Translations under genes and position numbers: made by a program
Shown: positions 1 through 11,149 of the stretch, one piece after another
How positions within the stretch are numbered: the first letter of the stretch is position 1
How the letters are laid out: every line of letters starts with the position of its first letter
Notes under the pieces: generated by a model
Database searches by the model: none
Told to the model about the DNA's origin: nothing
What the model saw: only the letters and a program-made list of their open reading frames with translations
DNA from: Theropithecus gelada
Lineage: Eukaryota; Chordata; Mammalia; Primates; Cercopithecidae
Direction: 5' to 3'
Length of the DNA: 64,000 nucleotides
Assembly (NCBI RefSeq): GCF_003255815.1
Contig: NC_037670.1
Location: 66,185,064 to 66,249,063 of the forward strand

Positions 1-105
1 GTCAGAGGTTGCAGTGAGCTGAGATCCAGCCACTGCACTCCAGCCTGGGCGACAGAGCGAGACTCCATCTCAAAACAAAAACGAAAACAAAAACAAAAAA
101 AACTT
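1..105 (+). repeat. Alu SINE, 3' end (cut by window edge)
   Basis: The right-monomer end of an Alu is visible, with the GAGATC...CCACTGCACTCCAGCCTGGG motif and the CAGAGCGAGACTCCATCTC end, followed by an interrupted A-rich tail of CAAAAA units. The rest lies upstream of the window. Confidence 0.95.
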
Positions 106-834
106 CAGCTCATTTTATATATTGTAAGGAGGAAACTCTGACAATCAGGTTCCTTCTTTCTTTCCAAGAGTTTGTTGCCGCTGCTTATTGTAATTATTAT
201 TTTTCTGTTTGTTTGTTTCATGACTTTTCTGAAGTAATTTTTTATAGATTGTATTCTTCGTTGTGTGTGACCACTAAAGTCTCTGTTACAGTAGCTTAGT
301 GGTCAACTAATTATTGAGCAAAAGTTATCTTAATGCCAAAACAAAAACAAAACCAAAAACTTCTCATATTCTTTGCAGAGGGGCTTTTTGTGTACAGTGG
401 GCACACCCTCAGCCTGTACCCAAGAAGACTACAACCCTGTTTTAGCCTTAACTTCCTGCTTTTACAGCCCTAAGGTCAGCAGAGATGAGAGATTAGAGTC
501 TTCTCAGGTCTCTTCTGGGCAAGTGCACAGCTCTAGGCATGTATGTGGTCTTCTAGAGATATATCTAGCTTTTCACAACCCTTATTCTTCAAACCATTTT
601 ATTCCCCAGCCCTTACTTCCAAATTTTTAAAATACTGTTTTTTTTTTCCCTCAATTTTTATCCATTGCCTTAGGAAAAACAACCAAAACATAAGTTTCTT
701 TTGGTAAAATTTTGAAAAAATATTCCTTAAGTAACAGTTACAGCACTGGGTGAGCTCTGAGTTAGGCAAGATAAAGTTGAGCCTTTTGTGCTAGTTTTCC
801 AGGAAGCTACCAAACAAGTCAAGACAATTACAAT
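106..834. other. Unique AT-rich stretch, nothing recognised
   Basis: There are A-rich and T-rich runs but no repeat family I recognise. An 85-codon frame from 373 has no recognisable domain and is expected by chance in this composition. Confidence 0.5.
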
Positions 835-999
835 TTATCTTATTTTATTTTGAGACATGGTTTCACTCTGGTCATCCAGGCTAGAGTGCAGAGACACAAT
901 CATAGCTTGTTGCAGCCTCAACTTTCCAGGCACAAGAGATCCTACCACTTAGTCCTCCAGAGTGCTAGGATTACAGGCCTGAGCCACCATGCTTGACCA
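835..999 (-). repeat. Free left Alu monomer (FLAM-like), antisense
   Basis: On the minus strand it reads as a single Alu-type monomer carrying both the GGCC...TAATCCTAGCA start and the TGCACTCTAGCCTGG end, with no second monomer. Flanking copies of ACAATTACAAT at 824-834 and 1000-1010 look like an 11-bp target-site duplication, so the monomer is a complete independent insertion rather than a broken Alu. Confidence 0.85.
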
Positions 1000-1010
1000 A
1001 CAATTACAAT

Positions 1011-1611
1011 CATTTGTGACTGAAATTAATTCTGCCCTCTCTAGTACTGGTACTGTGAATGCAGACTGTAATTTTCAAAGCTACTGCTAAACTGGGGAGT
1101 GGAGGCTGAGAATAGGGTAAGTTAAATTACCACAAAGCTCAACGTTTTTACTGAAATAAGATCCATGTTTCTTAAATAAGGGTTCCTCTGGTTTCTGAAG
1201 TTTTGGTTAATTTCCAAAGTTCCTAAAATTTGACTGACACTCTTGCCAGTATTTTTGTTGCTTTTTTGAAAGTCATTTTTTTTCAATTTCTTACTCTGCT
1301 ATTTTCACTGCCATCACCTAGAAATTCCCTTGAACTTCTAGATAAATACTCCTATCATCTTATAATAAAATCACGCGTTCTTTGCTTTTATGTATTGTTT
1401 TACTGCAGTTGCTAGCAACTGAGCACCATCAGAAAAATTGGCTGTGATAGTTGTGATTGAATGGTTATTCTTCTGGAATGTCACACTCAGTTTTGATGTG
1501 TGCTGTAAGTCTAACTGAAGACTTTGTATCAAGTCAATAATGCTCTCTTCCACATCCAGTTTATGACTGTTTCTAATCATGAAAAACATCTTAGGAGAGG
1601 TGCTATGAAAA
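1011..1611. other. Unique sequence with an unexplained minus-strand frame
   Basis: No repeat is recognised. A 72-codon frame on the minus strand (1371-1589) reads like a soluble helix-strand peptide but matches no family I know. It has no splice or poly-A context that would make it a gene, and the ATG is preceded by stops in the same frame. It is treated as unassigned and not called as a CDS. Confidence 0.4.
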
Positions 1612-1728
1612 TGGACTCAAGTCAAACCTGGCTTAAATTTTGACTCTCTCACTGTTATATGGATGACCTGTGGAAAGTTACATAAATTCTTTGTGCCTCA
1701 ATTGCTTTATCTTAAAAAATATCATTTC
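1612..1728 (+). repeat. MIR SINE fragment
   Basis: The core order of MIR is readable: a TGACTCTC..CTGTTATATGGATGACCTGTGG region, then AGTTACATAAATTCT, then TTTGTGCCTCAATTGCTTTATC, matching the MIR sequence around the conserved core. It is heavily diverged. Confidence 0.65.
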
Positions 1729-1889
1729 TTTTCAATTATTCTACTTATTAGAAATTATAACTAGGTGCAGCCCACATCAAAGGGATGTGATCACAAAAGG
1801 GTGTGTGTAGCAGGAGGTATAGATAATTGAGACCCATTTTAAAGACTGCCTCCCACACTAGGTTACATTTTTTCATGAAGTTTCATATT

Positions 1890-2275
1890 TCTTTAACATT
1901 CTCGTTCATATTTACACTTTTTCTGTCTCTGCTTTAGATTAGATATTTTCTACTGGATATTGGATAATTTCTGATTGTCTTCCATTCATATATAACCCTA
2001 TTTCTATTTTGTTCATCTGCTGTTAAATCTGTAAATTCTTATTTCAGATATCATGCTTTCTTTGTTTATTTTTTCCCTAAAATTATTTGGTTATTTTTAA
2101 AGATTACAATTCTCATTTGATTAATTTTCCGTTTTTTTTTCTTTTTTTTACTAATTTTGTTTATCATTTTTATGAGCACATTAAGCACAAGTATTTTAAT
2201 GTTTTGGCCAGCTAACTTCCACATCTGGTTGGTCCATGGGTCTGTTTGTATTATCTGTTTTTGTCCTCAGCTAAA
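1890..2275 (-). repeat. Old L1 5'-region fragment, antisense
   Basis: The phrases ATCTGCTGTTAAATCTGTAA, TTTCAGATATCAT and GGGTCTGTTTGTATTATCTG follow the order seen in the antisense 5' region of L1M/HAL1 elements. The same class of sequence recurs at 55.5-58 kb. Ends are approximate. Confidence 0.5.
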
Positions 2276-2632
2276 GGTTATGTAATCCTATCTTTCAGAC
2301 TAAATAGCATCTTTTTGAATGCCACTAATATATATTTTAAAATTGTAAAGTCTTCAGATAATATAGTCCTCTAAAGAAGATTTACTCTTCCCTTCATTGG
2401 TCAGGTGGTAAATGATTATTTTAATCCAGTTAGAGATTATGCTTAGTACAAATGGAGTTGCATTTCCAAAGGCCTCATCACCATTGGCATTCAGGGTTTT
2501 TAATGAAGAATCTGTGAATTCCTTTGGGCCATTACTCTGGGCCCTTTTGAATTATAATGTTTATGTTGCCTACTGCCAAAAGAAACTCTTCTAACTCTTC
2601 TCTGCCTCTTAGAGGGTTTCTGCTTATGTTTT
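2276..2632. other. Unique sequence, nothing recognised
   Basis: An AT-rich unique stretch up to the target duplication of the next Alu monomer. A 60-codon frame at 2412-2594 has no recognisable features. Confidence 0.4.
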
Positions 2633-2826
2633 TAGATTTCTACTTCATTTGGTGGTGCTTGTCTGTAATCCCAGCTACTTGAGAAGCTGAGGTGTGAGGA
2701 TCACTTGAGCCAAGAGTTTGAGACCAGCCTGAGAAACATAGAGACATTCCATCTGCAAAAACAAAACCAAACAAAACCAAAAAACCAAAAAAAAAAAAAA
2801 AAAAATCCTATAGATTTCTACTTCAT
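2633..2826 (+). repeat. Alu-type monomer with 16-bp target-site duplication
   Basis: A single Alu-like monomer (CTGTAATCCCAGCTACTTGAG...GAGACCAGCCTGAGAAACAT) ends in an A-rich tail at about 2755-2805. TAGATTTCTACTTCAT occurs at 2633-2648 and again at 2811-2826, an exact 16-bp target-site duplication, so this short element integrated through L1-type target-primed reverse transcription as it stands. Confidence 0.85.
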
Positions 2827-2944
2827 ATAGCATCATTGTTTTATATTATACACAGGGAGAAAAAATTTTACAAAAATAATGTAAGAGAGTAAGTAAAGTT
2901 GAAGGAGAGGCGGCAATGCTAAATGTAGCAGCCAGAAAGTGGCC

Positions 2945-3241
2945 ATATGGATGCTTTTACCATGTAAGTTAGATCATGTCACTCCCCTGCTTGATACCAT
3001 TTGATGGTTGATGAGAAAATCCAAAGTGCTAACCGTGTTCTACAGGATCCTGCGTGACTGACCCCAGATTCACTCCCCAGACACTCTCCTTCCACATTTT
3101 CCTTCACTCCCTAAGCTCCAGCCCTGCTGGCCTCTTGCTGTTCCTTGAACAAGCCATGTACAGTTCACCTTAGACACTCTGAATTTGTTCTTTCCTCTTC
3201 CTGGGACAATCTTTCCTAGAGGGTGACAGAGGTGTCTGTTT
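2945..3241 (+). repeat. L2 LINE 3' region, part 1 (interrupted by Alu)
   Basis: The L2 3' coding and UTR vocabulary is readable in order: GATCATGTCACTCCCCTGCT, AAATCCAAAGTGCTAACC, CTCCAGCCCTGCTGGCC, TTCCTTGAACAAGCCATG and CTTTCCTCTTCCTGGGA. It resumes at 3578 after the Alu insertion. Confidence 0.85.
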
Positions 3242-3577
3242 AAACTTTACTTTGGCCAGGCACGGTGGTTCATACCTGTAATCCCAGCACTTTGGGAGGC
3301 GGAGGTGGGTGTATCATCTGAGATCAGGAGTTCAAGACCAGCCTAGCCAACATGGTGAAATCCTGGTCTCTGCTAGAAATACAAAAAATTAGCCAGGTGT
3401 GGTGGCAGATGCCAGTAATCCCACCAACTAGGGAGGTTGAGGCAGGAGAATTGCTTGAACCTGAGAGGTGGAGGTTGTAGTGAGCTGAGATCCTGCCATT
3501 GCACTCCAGCCTGGGCAACAAAAGTGAAATTCTGTCTCAAAAACAAACAACAAACAAATAAACAAAAAACTTTACTT
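3242..3577 (+). repeat. Full-length Alu inserted into L2, with target duplication
   Basis: A dimeric Alu runs from GGCCAGGCACGGTGG at 3254 to an A-rich tail of CAAA units ending about 3566. AAACTTTACTT flanks it at 3242-3252 and 3567-3577. It interrupts one L2 copy, which fixes the order of insertion: L2 first, Alu later. Confidence 0.95.
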
Positions 3578-3832
3578 CATGAAGCCCCATCCCTGATCTT
3601 TCTGAGTCTACAGCCTACCCCTGCTTTACTTCTTGTAGGTATAAGGTGTGATGTTATAAATGTGTTTATTGTTTGTTTGTTGGAACTCCAATGTAACCTC
3701 CATCAGACTGAGGAGTTGCTCTGTCTTCTTAATTAATCCCCCCTTAGGCTTGGAGCAGTGCCTGGTACAAGGCAGGCAAGCAATATGTAATTTTTTAATA
3801 ATGGTGACTTTCGTTGAATAAATGAAAAGTCC
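3578..3832 (+). repeat. L2 LINE 3' end, part 2
   Basis: It continues the L2 from 3241: CATGAAGCCCCATCCCTGAT, then TTATTGTTTGTTTGTTGGAA, GGAGCAGTGCCTGGTACAAGG, and the terminal GTTGAATAAATGAA at about 3813-3827, which is the characteristic L2 3' end. Confidence 0.85.
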
Positions 3833-5182
3833 AGATTGCTACTATAAGACCACAGCTGTCTTAAAAACTTATAAGATCCCCAGTTCTGTCTGAGGAAATT
3901 GGAGAAGATTTCTAAAAGAAGGTAAAAATAGAGCTGTCTAAAGCTCCTGATTTCAGAGGGCAGGAGAAGGAAAGAATATTCCAGGCAAAGGAAAGAAATG
4001 TTTTAAAAATTGAAAGGATACAGGAAAGAGCCCAGTTATTATTCCTATGATTCCTATAAAACCTGTTAAAATGCCTAGAACAAAGGGATGCATATAAATT
4101 ATTCACTGATAGATTGAAAATAAAAATTCTAAATCAAGACACGTTTTTGAAAAGAAAGTCCATTCCAAATTTAGATACAAGGCCATTTCTAAATCTTTCT
4201 TAGCATCTTTATTTCTAATTTTTAAGAGGGAAAAGTTTTTTGTACAGCTTGTGGATAATTTTGATTTATAGGAATGTTGTGCCACCAGTGAGCATTTACA
4301 CAAGGTCACATACATTAAAAGACCTAAAAGAATTGGGAAGATGTGCCACATAAAATTGCCAGTAAACACCTGAGGTCAAAACAATTTGACATGTATGGGA
4401 AATCCACCCATGGAAACAAAGTCCAGGGTTGGAAGAGTGTTTTAGTACCTCATCGATGAGGAAGATGAAGAAGAGAGCAGGGTCACTCGGGCTTCATTGG
4501 GACCATAATGAGCCTCAGCAATGGGTCTTCTACAGGGTGTTAGGTAAAGACCGACTATAATCACAGTATTTAGTGGAGATTTTTTACTATTCAAAGCTTA
4601 ATGTTTACTAAAGTTAAAACTTATTAACAATAACTCATGAGATCAAACTAGAAGGTACCTGCCCTTTTCTGATGAAAACAGTAACCTAAATTACTGGACC
4701 ACACAGCACTTCTGCTATCGCACAAGCAGGTTACAGCATGTTGCAACAGTGCACAATAAATTTATTTAATGGTGTTTATTACTTCAGCTTGCCAAGGACG
4801 ACCAATTATGGGTGGGTTGCTTTCCAATTCCTATCAGAGACCTAGTTGAGGAGACTGATATTTGAGAGAGATAAAGGCAGGAACAGGTCAGCCATCTATT
4901 CTCCTATCTTCTCTGAGGCACACTTTTATAATCTTTGAGTCTCATTTGCTTAGTCTCCCTCATTCCCGTAATATAAGCAATGTACTTGCATCATTCCTAT
5001 AAGTGTTTTACATAAAGTGAATTCAAGGAAAAGTCACTACGTTTTTGAATAATTACTATCACCGGCATTGCTCACAGGCTGGCCGATGTCCTGGGATAAG
5101 GTCCTAATATTAAACTGAATTTTGAACGTATTATATGCATAGTGGAAAGAGATTGAAATTTTAAGATCTCAATGAATCTATG
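3833..5182. other. Unique sequence, no feature recognised
   Basis: About 1.35 kb without a recognised repeat or gene. Short minus-strand frames at 3912-4369 carry hydrophobic stretches typical of AT-rich non-coding DNA and match no family I know. Confidence 0.45.
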
Positions 5183-5250
5183 TTTGAGACCAATGCTCTG
5201 AGACCAAATGCTCATTTGAGACCAAATGCTCATTTGAGACCAAACGCTCT
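5183..5250. repeat. Short minisatellite, about 16-18-bp unit, four copies
   Basis: Four neighbouring units of the form TTTGAGACCAAATGCTCA are present. The second unit lacks two bases and the fourth has an A-to-C-like change (AACGCTC). The copies run directly into one another. Confidence 0.85.
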
Positions 5251-5335
5251 GGCATTTGGAAGGTGAGTACTTTTAAGTAATTGTAATTGGTCTCTTTTAT
5301 CCTCAGTTGTTTCATCTGTAAAATGACTATACTTT
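5251..5335 (+). repeat. Probable MIR fragment
   Basis: TTTTATCCTCAGTTGTTTCATCTGTAAAATGACTA resembles the MIR segment that follows the conserved core (CTCAGTTTCCTCATCTGTAA in most copies). It is short and diverged. Confidence 0.45.
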
Positions 5336-6239
5336 GGTGTCTAATTGAAAGTGTGTTGTATTAATAAGTGTATGTTTTTAGATTTTGTAAATTTTATTTT
5401 TTTTCATGACAAACCTCACTTCAGCACTTTATCCGTACATCTTTGATCTTTGCTCAGAAGTTTACCTGCTAAATTTTATCAAACAATGGAGTTGGAGAGT
5501 CCATAATGTTTTGTCTTTACCTCTAGAATAGTCAAACTGAATTTAATGATTATTATGGGCATTCTCAATTTGTTACCATATGGTAGCTATAATGGTAGCT
5601 ATATCAATAGGAATTTTGGTGTATGTTATCTTTTTTGTGTTTTAAATTCTAGTTAATGTATGCATAGTTTCCAATCTTTTTAAACGTAGTCAGAGTATAT
5701 ATTATGAATAATGAATCATTTTTATCAAAAAATGTAGGTTGTGAATGTTACACATCCAATAAATAAGATACAATGATAATAACTATTAACACCCAACCAC
5801 TTGGCAAATCCTGGGAATAGAAGTTCTGAGTTAAATTAGTAAGTCTAATTTGGCTTTCAATTACAGGATTATTAGATTAAATTCATTTGTAATAAGAGAC
5901 AATTGAGCTAAGAAGAAAACTTGTAAGTTATTGAGTACAATGCAACTGTTTTGCAGGGGAAAACTGAGAGCAGTGAAGTGAGATGCGGAGTCAATCAGGA
6001 GAAGTGCTACCTGGTGAACCACAGGCTCCTATCTTCAAAGAACTCTCAGTTATAAAGACACAAAGGCAGACACTACTCAGGTTGATCAAGTTATGTTACT
6101 CTAGCAATTATTTTATTTTTACAACAGAAATAGTGAATTAATTAATAGAACAGTGTAGAATATAGAAAGAGACTGAAAACTATTTGGAATGTTGATGAAT
6201 GATGACATGCTATGGCAGGTCATTGTCTAAAGTAAGAAC
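5336..6239. other. Unique AT-rich sequence
   Basis: No gene or repeat family is recognised. There is a local echo of GGTAGCTAT at 5583-5602. Confidence 0.4.
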
Positions 6240-6522
6240 TATATAATGTACACAGCTAAGAAAATGTGTTTCTACAGGGAATTAATTAAATCAGTTAAAT
6301 CTACCTCTCACTGTAGAAAAATTAAGTCCAGATGGATTAGGAATTTAAATGTCAGAAGCAAAACTTTAAAATTGGTAGAAGCAATGTAGATGAAAATCAT
6401 TCTGACCTTAGGGTTAAGAAGGATTTCATAAGCAAGACACAAAAAGTGCTAATCACAAAAGACGTGATTGATGAGCCCACTATGTTGAGATTAAAAACAT
6501 CTGGTTATCACAGACTATCTCA

Positions 6523-6566
6523 GAAAAAGTAAAAAAAAAACAAAAAAAAAAAACAAAAAAAAAAAC
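6523..6566. repeat. A-rich run
   Basis: Adenines broken by single cytosines, inside the L1M fragment. Confidence 0.9.
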
Positions 6567-6626
6567 CAGCTAAAAATGTGGAGAAAATGTTTGTAACACA
6601 TAATAAATATGTGCAATGTGATCAGT

Positions 6627-6712
6627 ATCTATGTATGTATGTATGTATGTATGTATGTATGTATGTATGTATCTATCCATCTATGTATGTATCTATCTAT
6701 CTATGTATCATC
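6627..6712. repeat. Compound (ATGT)n/(ATCT)n microsatellite
   Basis: About eleven uninterrupted TATG/GTAT units are followed by mixed TATC, CCATC and TATG units. It sits within old L1 ORF2 sequence, so it grew inside the element after insertion. Confidence 0.95.
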
Positions 6713-6985
6713 TGTCTGTAAAAATAAATGAGAAAAAGACAGATCACTCAGAAAAATGGACAAAAACCACAAATAGCATTTCACTGAAAACAAAAACATG
6801 AATGGCCAATATAAAAATGAAAAGTTGGTCCACTTTCTAGTGATCGCAGATATGTGAATCAAACCACTATGAGATAGTTTTATGCTGACTTGATTGGCAA
6901 AAGTTAATATGGGCGGCATTGCCAATGTGGATCACTGGAACTTCTGGTAAGATGCAACAATTTGGAAAATAATGTAGCATTTGAC

Positions 6986-7947
6986 TAAAAGGGCCTGGAT
7001 TCCAGCCCTGTATGTGGCCCTTCTCCCAATCTTAATTTGATTGCACCAGGTTTTGGCCTCACTAGGTGTTGAGTAAGATGTCAGAAATGATGCTGAGAAA
7101 GAAACTGTCTTTACCATCAAAGATAATAGCAAAGAGAATTGGGAATAGATCAGAAGAATCAGGACAATTACCCTCCCCCTCCATTAAAACCTTGTTTTTT
7201 TTTTTTTGTTTTTGTCCTGTTTTTGTTTTTGTTTTTGTTTTCTTAAGAACAAAAGAAGCAAAGAAAAGGGTGATAATGTTATCTCTAGCTTCAAATCTCA
7301 CTCCAGCACTGCTCTAGGGCTTGACTATTACAGTGTCCTAGTGATAACAGAGGAAAAGGTAGTGGGCATTTTGTCCTGTGTTCCTTAGAAGCTTGCCTCA
7401 GTGTTTTGTAAATGGAGGTTAGCTGAGGCATGGCTGAACAACAAACACAGAAAACTGGGAGTTTTATGGACAACGTGGAAGCTGGCAGACAACTATTTTA
7501 ATTAGTGGTGAGGAAATTAGTTCAACTGAAGGAAACACAGAATTTAGACTTGGCCTCGAGATAGCCCTAGATGTTGGGACTCATTTTGATGCCTAAAAAT
7601 TGAAGTGAATATGCGCTCTTTCCTGTCCCTCTTTATTTCTTGTCATAGCTGAGTGCTCCTGCACTACAGTTTTCTCTACATTTATAAGCCCATTTATAGC
7701 AAGTGTAGATAAAATTCCTCAGCCTAATTTTTATCACTTTGCTTTGGACAATGCTGTCATGTGGCACACCAACGCTTGAATGATTTTTCTCTCTCTGTCT
7801 CGACAGGGTCAAGGGAGCTCTGTCTTTGAAGTTTCAAATTTGACTTCCTCCCAGAAAAACTGAGCAAAAAAGCTAATGTGAACTTTCTGGGATAAAGCAA
7901 CAAGTCAACCCTCAAGTTAATTTGAGACATAAATTATTATGAAGCCC
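6986..7947. other. Unique sequence with a (TTTTTG)n-like tract
   Basis: No gene is recognised. A T-rich tract of GTTTTT units occupies about 7193-7244; frames reading phenylalanine/cysteine through it are artefacts of the repeat. The rest is unique. Confidence 0.5.
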
Positions 7948-8003
7948 AAGGAAGGGTTTGCAAACTCTGGTAACCTACTGGCTGCATCAACAGGCCTTTG
8001 TTT
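7948..8003 (+). repeat. Possible hAT-type (MER1-group) transposon scrap
   Basis: AAGGGTTTGCAAACTCTGG followed by CTACTGGCTGCATCAACAGGC resembles one end of a MER1-group hAT element, where GGCAAACT is followed by a GGCC-rich stretch and GCCTGTTTTTG. It is very short. Confidence 0.35.
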
Positions 8004-9756
8004 GTGAAACACTGTCCACTGATGCCTGCTCTACACCAGGGATTGCCCTGGGTGCTGCATCGATCTGGGTCTGCAGATGCAACTGGGAGGTATAGATCAG
8101 AGCACAAAATCCTTCCTTAGATTCATAATCATTTATACCTCAAATGAACTTGACGATCAACTTGTTTCTCAGTTGATCTGTATTCTCATGAAATAAGAGA
8201 TTAATAATAAACATACTAACACACACACACACACTCATACATGCTATTAAGATATACTAATTGTCATGCAGAGAATTTAAAAAGGAGCTGTGATAGTGAC
8301 TTGACATCAAGCTCTATCTGTCTATATACATATAACATCAAACAGATTTCTAACTTTTAATAATCTGTGATAGACCCAGCTTGTGTTAAATGTGTTTATA
8401 TTCTTCTGGGTCTTCTTACATTAGGATATGGTGACAATTAAAGGGCAAACCAGATGTGTTCCTTTTGATATGTTCCTTTTTGATGTGTTCTGGTATGTAC
8501 AGAATGCTGTGCATGTAAGTTTGCTATCTGTCTGAGAGACACAGAATGGTTCCCATTGCTTCTGGAATGAGATAGCCTCCTTCCAGATCATATCTTTTAA
8601 AAGATGGTGCTATGTGGTATTCTGTGCCATACACGTGGAGGAGGGGACTAAAAATGTGACCCGAGTAGATCATGAAGGCTAATAGTGATACCTAATTGTG
8701 TTTTCTCCAGGCTTTGCCTCAGGTAACCTTCATTCAAGCAAGTTGTGAATATTGCTGGAATCAACTTTTTAACTCTAAGTTGTCATGCTCCAATGTTTTA
8801 AGATTGTTTTCTACTTTATGAGTCTAGGTTTGTTCATAAAGGCAACTCAATGAAAGGATGTATCTTAAATGGACAAATAGCTCCTTTATCCTTCTAACAT
8901 TAGCTTTCTAATTTTTCCTAAACATTTTTCAGTATCAATTCCTGAAGACAATATTAGCAAATCTTGGCATAATGTTATTAACATGTGCTTAAAGGAAAAA
9001 AAAAAAAAAAAAAAGAAGAGCATGTGGCTTAGAGGGTCAAGACATAGGAGAAATAATGAGGACATTATGTTTATATGCTGATGATTTCATTGTCCCTTGT
9101 TTCCTCCAGGGACCTAGGGAAATGTCAGTCATGGCCAGAAAACAGTAGCCAGGTTGGAGAGATGCAGGTCTATTTCACACCACACCCAGGGCCATTCTTC
9201 AGTGCTGAGCACAGGCCAGTAAATCATGTCCACGCTCTTATTATGTGCAGGGAGATGAACTTACGTACAATGAGTGTAAAATGAGTGTGCTGAGATGGTC
9301 TATATGTGCTGATTCCTTCTGTCTCAGACCCTGCAGTGGCAGGTAAGGCCTGGTGGGGCAGAAGCTGCCATCTTTGTTCACACTGCCCACGGAGAGTAGA
9401 GCTGGGAATGAGCCCAGGTCTTCAGACTCTTAGAATAATCATTTATGAATAGGATCAGCTGTGGAGAAGCTGTGCTCAAGTACAAGTTGGAACTTTGTGC
9501 AAGAATGGCATAAAGAGAAGGTAGCTGAGATGATGCAGAGAATGCATGTGGCTCCGATTAAACACAGGAACATCATGACTGAACTCTTGCTTACTCCAAG
9601 AAACATGAAAAAGACCCAGAAGAAACCACAAGTGTGGTTGCAGTTTTGGGTAAGCAGTGATGATTGAGGGTCTAACTAAGCAGAGGGAGTGAATAGATTT
9701 TTACTACAAAACATCCATATCTCTAAAAAATTTAAGTACTCCTGTATGCCCAGATA
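8004..9756. other. Unique sequence with short simple repeats
   Basis: It contains a (CA)n run at about 8218-8235, an adenine run at about 8998-9014 and a local triplication of a GATGTGTTCCTTTT-like unit at 8454-8492. A 68-codon frame at 9461-9667 has no recognisable domain and no gene context. Confidence 0.45.
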
Positions 9757-9816
9757 GAATTTAAAACCTAATATCTTGTTTCCTCAGAATTTAAAACCTA
9801 ATGTCTTGTTTCCTCA
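9757..9816. repeat. 30-bp tandem duplication
   Basis: The unit starting GAATTTAAAACCTAAT occurs at 9757-9786 and immediately again at 9787-9816 with one A/G difference. Confidence 0.95.
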
Positions 9817-9866
9817 GCAAAGTTCTTAGCATAAAATCTGAAGACAATAAAAACAAGTCATCTGTA

Positions 9867-10163
9867 GGCTGGGCTTGGTGGCTTACGCGCATAATCCCAG
9901 CACTTTGGGAGGCTGAGGTGGGTAGATCACCCAAGGTCAGGAGATTGAGATCAGCCTGGCCAACATGGTGAAACCCATCTCTACTAAAAAATACAAAAAT
10001 TAGCTGGGCATGGTGGCGGGTGCCTGTAATACCAGCTACTCCAGAGGCTGAGGCAGGAGAATTGCTTGAGCTTGGGAGGTGAAGGTTGCAGTGAACTGAG
10101 ATTGCGCCACTGCACTCCAGCCTGGGCGACAGAGTGAGACTCTGTTAGAAAAAAAAAAAAAAA
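9867..10163 (+). repeat. Full-length Alu
   Basis: It runs from GGCTGGGCTTGGTGGC to an adenine tail at 10149-10163. Both monomers and the middle A-rich linker (ACTAAAAAATACAAAAATTAG) are present. It is the left arm of a close inverted Alu pair. Confidence 0.95.
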
Positions 10164-10210
10164 TTCATTTGTACGAACCTGGGTGTGCCAAAAACACGAA
10201 CACGCTCATG

Positions 10211-10288
10211 TCTTCCTTCCTTCCTTCCTTCCTTCCTTCCTTCCTTCCTTCCTTCCTTCCTTGCTTCCTTCCTTCCTCTCTCTCTCTC
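10211..10288. repeat. (CCTT)n then (CT)n microsatellite
   Basis: A run of CCTT tetramers from about 10213 to 10277, with one GCTT interruption near 10261, grades into CT dinucleotides and then the T-run of the next Alu. On the minus strand this is (AAGG)n grown from the Alu A-tail. Confidence 0.95.
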
Positions 10289-10564
10289 TTTTTTTTTTTT
10301 TTTGATGGAGTCTTGCTGTGTCGTCCAGGCTGGAATGAAATGGCACGATCTCGGCTCACTGCAATCTCCCCCTCCCAGGTTCAAGCAATTCTCCTGCCTC
10401 AGCCTCCCAGATAGCTGGGATGCCCGGCTAATTATTGTATCTTTAGTAGAGGTGAGGTTTCACCATGTTGGCCATACAGGTCTCGAACTCCTGACCTCAG
10501 GTGATCTGCCCGCCTCGGCCTCTCAAAGTGCTGGGATTACAGGCATGAGCCACCACGCCCAGCC
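10289..10564 (-). repeat. Full-length Alu, antisense
   Basis: It reads from a T-run and GATGGAGTCTTGCTGTG to GAGCCACCACGCCCAGCC. A short deletion around the GGGACTACAGGC region of the right monomer is visible. It faces the + strand Alu at 9867 across about 125 bp. Confidence 0.95.
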
Positions 10565-11149
10565 TATGAGTTTCTATATATGCTACGGTGATTCAAGGAA
10601 AAAGTAATTGATTTTGTATTTATGATGTAGTAAACCCTTGTCATTCACTGCATCATCCTTTACACGATATGTGTTAAATGTTTTGTGTGTGATTGGCAGA
10701 AACTAAAAATTAAAACCTCCATTTGTAGTTTGTAATGGATGTAGGGAGATGGCCCACAAAGCCTCAATCTTGCCAAAGCAGAGTGGAAAAGCTGGTTAGC
10801 AGAAGGTTTCCAGTACCTGGGCACTAACTAGCGCAAGTGTGGATGCTGAGCCAAGCGATGCTTGAAGACCTTAGATACTTTAGTGAGAAAATCTGAACTA
10901 AGTTTAATCAAAAGTGACCTGGGAAGGCAACAGAAGGGGGCCAAAATACGATGATGCGTAACGGAACATCTTTACATTTCTTGATTTCTCCCTGAGACCC
11001 AGATGGCACTTGCAGTTTCCTGGGAGGTCTTTTCTTTCTAACAATCTGCAGCCTCACCTCCTGCATTGATGTTGGTCATACCCTGCTATTTGGCTTATAC
11101 GATGCCTTATTTTTCACATAGCTTTTCCACATAACTTATCCTCTTTACA
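10565..11149. other. Unique sequence, no feature recognised
   Basis: I see no repeat family or coding signal here. Confidence 0.4.

Larger units (their letters stand above)
6240..6985 (+). repeat. Old L1M ORF2 fragment with internal simple repeats
   Basis: Degraded L1 ORF2 text is readable in order: CCAGATGGATTAGGAATTTAA, GGTTAAGAAGGATTTCATAA, GCAAGACACAAAAAGTGCTA, GTGGAGAAAATGTTTGTAAC, GAAAAATGGACAAAAACCA, CACTATGAGATAGTTTTA. An A-rich run and a tetranucleotide repeat lie inside it. No open frame survives. Confidence 0.75.

Noticed and set aside
5183..5250. CRISPR-like array
   Set aside because: The units abut without spacers and the genome is a primate; it is a short minisatellite.
10185..10607. 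140-codon open frame
   Set aside because: It is the CCTT microsatellite (LPSF repeats) running into an antisense Alu frame.
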